Below, piece after piece: positions 31,136-33,416 of a DNA stretch of 33,416 nt. Below the pieces are notes generated by a model. The model did not search any database, was not told where the DNA came from, and worked only from the letters and a program-made list of their open reading frames with translations. The translations under genes and the position numbers were made by a program. This DNA is from Nemertoderma westbladi (Eukaryota; Xenacoelomorpha; Nemertodermatida; Nemertodermatidae), in the NCBI GenBank assembly GCA_032718475.1, contig JAUCBJ010007682.1:1-33416 (forward strand), read 5' to 3'. The first letter of the stretch is position 1; each line of letters begins with the position of its first letter.

Positions 31136-31603
31136 TACAGACTTAGCAGGTCGTATAGGATAGAAGTTGTCCTCATTAAATATACGAAGGAGCACGAAAA
31201 ATACTACCATGAATACCGGAGGTGATTACTGCCTAGTGCCCAAGGTAATCAATCCCTAATGTAACATATAGGAGAAGGGGTAGCTGACGTTGGTTAGATA
31301 ACAACCTCCATCGGTCGATAATAAGGCCCCTTCATGTAGGGTGGAAGTGATTTCCGAAACCCGCACATTGCTGGGAGTTGCGAAGGGTAATAGAGTGGAG
31401 CGCATCCGGATTAATGTCCTTTACAATTATTGATAGTCCGTTACAATAGAGGTTACGGCGTGCCACGCCGCTGGGCCTTTGTATAGAAAGAAGAGCGCCA
31501 GTACCTATATATTATATAGGATTCTAACTGAGGAAAATTAACTAACAAACCATTAGCATCAGTTATGTGAGTTACTGTTGCGTGTCAGGAATAAGGGATA
31601 GTA
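31136..31603. other. Unassigned interval
   Basis: Higher GC than the flanking array. It has small inverted motifs (GGCCCC..GGGTGG near 31325, TACCTATATATTATATAGG near 31502). It does not encode a recognisable protein; it could be part of a mobile element, but no termini were found. Confidence 0.4.
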
Positions 31604-31870
31604 ATAGTTCGAATGTCGGTAGTTCAAATGTGGGCTGTTTGAATGTCGGTAGTTCAAATGTCGGCTGTTCGAATGTCGGCAGTTCTAATGTCGGAAGTTG
31701 GAATGTCGTCAGTTCGAATGTCGGTAGTTAGAATCGGTAGTTCGAATGTCGTCAGTTCGAATCTCGGTATTTCAAATGTCGGCTGTTCGAATGTCGGTAG
31801 TTCGAATGTCGGTAATTCGAATGTCGTTAGTTAGAATGTCGGTAGTTCTAATGTCGGTAATATCGGTAGA
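31604..31870. repeat. 15-bp minisatellite, about 17 copies
   Basis: The unit is AGTTCGAATGTCGGT, with variants AGTTCAAATGTCGGC, AGTTCTAATG and ATTTCAAATG. The 15-bp period opens a repetitive ORF at 31643-31834, which is not a gene. Confidence 0.9.
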
Positions 31871-33416
31871 TTGAATGGCTCAGGGTTAGTACTTAGAATA
31901 CTAGAAATACACGAAGTAGGGCTTTCGCGCAGCACGTGAGATAAATGCATGTTAAGTGCCAACTCGAAAGAAGGAAGCAAAATATGAGCAGATTTCCCTT
32001 GATCAGTTTTACCAAAATTTTCAACTCGACAGCTCTATATCCGTCATTATTAGCATTTATCCGTCATTATTAGCATGTCAATATTTATGACGACGACAAC
32101 ACCTATTTGCAAATATTTACCCACCCTAACGGTGTCGGTTCGCTATGGCTTCCCCAACTTCGTGGCTTGCCCCACACAGAAGTGAATTATTACATATACT
32201 GATATCACGTGTCATACCTCTTAATCTCTCCCCCATTATGTGTACACCTTTGACATATGAGAAACAATCGTTTTCCCCCAAAATACAAATTATCCCAAAT
32301 TGTTTTTTTTCAAAATAGGAAAAGGTCATCAAATATGACTATAAAATATTGCAGCCAGTCAAAGAATGCGGCATGTTTCTAGTAAGCAAAAATAGGCAAA
32401 AGTCCACGGTAACATAGTATCGCGATAATTCCAGTACGAATTTTAAAGAATAGAGTCTTACAGTTGGTTTATACTGAAATCTTGCAACGCACCGCACCGC
32501 ATCACGTATCCCATCACACTCCACAATACATTGCCCCATCTCATTTTATTGTTCTCTCTCTGCCTGTCTAAATAATAAATCAATGTAAATGTAAATCAAT
32601 GCATCCCACGATTGTTGAACTCTACACGCTAAGTTTCCTACTCCTGTGGCATCCACATCCACATGATTTCCATCCTAGGAACATCATAAACTGCCAAGGA
32701 ACCTCATTGATTTACTGCAAATTTCGCACTGGTCGCAAATTCAATCTGACCTCTTAATCCGACGGTTTCATCCCAATCAGTAGGACAATCCGATCCTCCC
32801 ACAATGATAATTGAATTCCTCACGCAGCCCAAACGGCAAACCAATCTCAATTGAGAAAATCAGACTGACATGAGTTTAACCTCAATCCTCTTAACCCCAT
32901 ATTTAATCAGGAGGCCATAATCAACAAAGGGTAAAGCAATCAGAGGACATGGCATCTTGGACGCAATGCCAAACCCAAAGAACTCTTACAGTGATACGGA
33001 AACCACAAGTAATTAACAATTACTTCGGTATGCAACAAATCCATCACTATCAATTGTAACCAGTTTACGCATATTTTTAAACAACACTTCCTTCCGGCCC
33101 GGATCGCAAAATACAATAATCACATATCACATACTGTTTTATTACGCAGTACTGTGGGATACAGACTGAAATGATGAGCTTTGCTTTTTGGCGTGTTAAT
33201 TTTATTGTTAGACCCTTTAACAAAACACCGTACGGTAAGCTTTGTATCTGCATTATCAACTTTTTCTCACTCCATATTATAATTGCAACAAACAAAACAT
33301 TCAAGAAGTAAAAAGATCCATTATTGTTCAGTAGGCGCTATCTCCATTGGCCGGTAATCTTTAATCTCCCCAAAGATCAAAGATATTCCAGTTGACCTAC
33401 TAACTGTACTATACGG
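31871..33416. other. No gene recognised to the window end
   Basis: A GGCTTGCCCCACAC end fragment of the CGCCCCACATTT repeat lies near 32127-32177. ATCCGTCATTATTAGCAT is duplicated at 32039-32056 and 32059-32076. Minus ORFs 32332-32126, 32539-32339 and 33304-33077 have no recognisable domain. I looked here for the missing FHL 5' exons and found none. Confidence 0.45.

Noticed and set aside
32680-32770. Minus-strand CDQCEIC as a possible upstream LIM exon
   Set aside because: In the same frame a stop lies two codons before the first cysteine and another soon after; no histidine or acceptor fits.

Overview
The window looks like repeat-rich, AT-rich non-coding DNA from an animal nuclear genome, most likely a marine invertebrate. 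The evidence is a spliced LIM-domain gene with GT-AG introns, a 5'-truncated non-LTR retrotransposon flanked by a target-site duplication, tRNA-derived SINE-like sequences, fold-back elements and many satellite or minisatellite arrays. The palindromic 8-mer TAGGCCTA occurs seven times. I cannot name the species. Nothing points to a prokaryotic operon, CRISPR array or phage.

The main gene lies on the minus strand between 26939 and 13238. Four exons (26939-26753, 23871-23702, 22338-22155, 13392-13238) join in compatible phases and encode the last 231 residues of a four-and-a-half-LIM (FHL/limpet) type protein, ending in a stop codon. The 5' exons (half LIM domain and first zinc knuckle of LIM1) were not found and probably lie beyond 33416. 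The three introns are about 2.9, 1.4 and 8.8 kb and hold most of the arrays: a 24-bp minisatellite in the first, a perfect GTCG tetranucleotide tract in the second, and 6 kb of a 21/23-bp satellite in the third.

Region by region: 1-5100 carries two large palindromic fold-back elements (123-1022 and 3658-4820), a ~142-bp tandem repeat and a ~100-bp duplication. 5130-8972 is a repeat complex into which a non-LTR retrotransposon (6337-8191) inserted. 8973-13237 holds dispersed repeats, two tRNA-derived SINEs and a decayed coding remnant downstream of the FHL gene. 13238-26939 is the FHL gene with its introns. 27443-29690 has two minisatellite arms in opposite orientation around a short ORF with a SWIM-like Cys/His cluster. 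30119-31135 is another 24-bp minisatellite, 31604-31870 a 15-bp one, and 31871-33416 shows no gene.

The biology is one host gene whose introns and flanks have been colonised by mobile elements and expanded tandem repeats. The genes do not form a pathway together.
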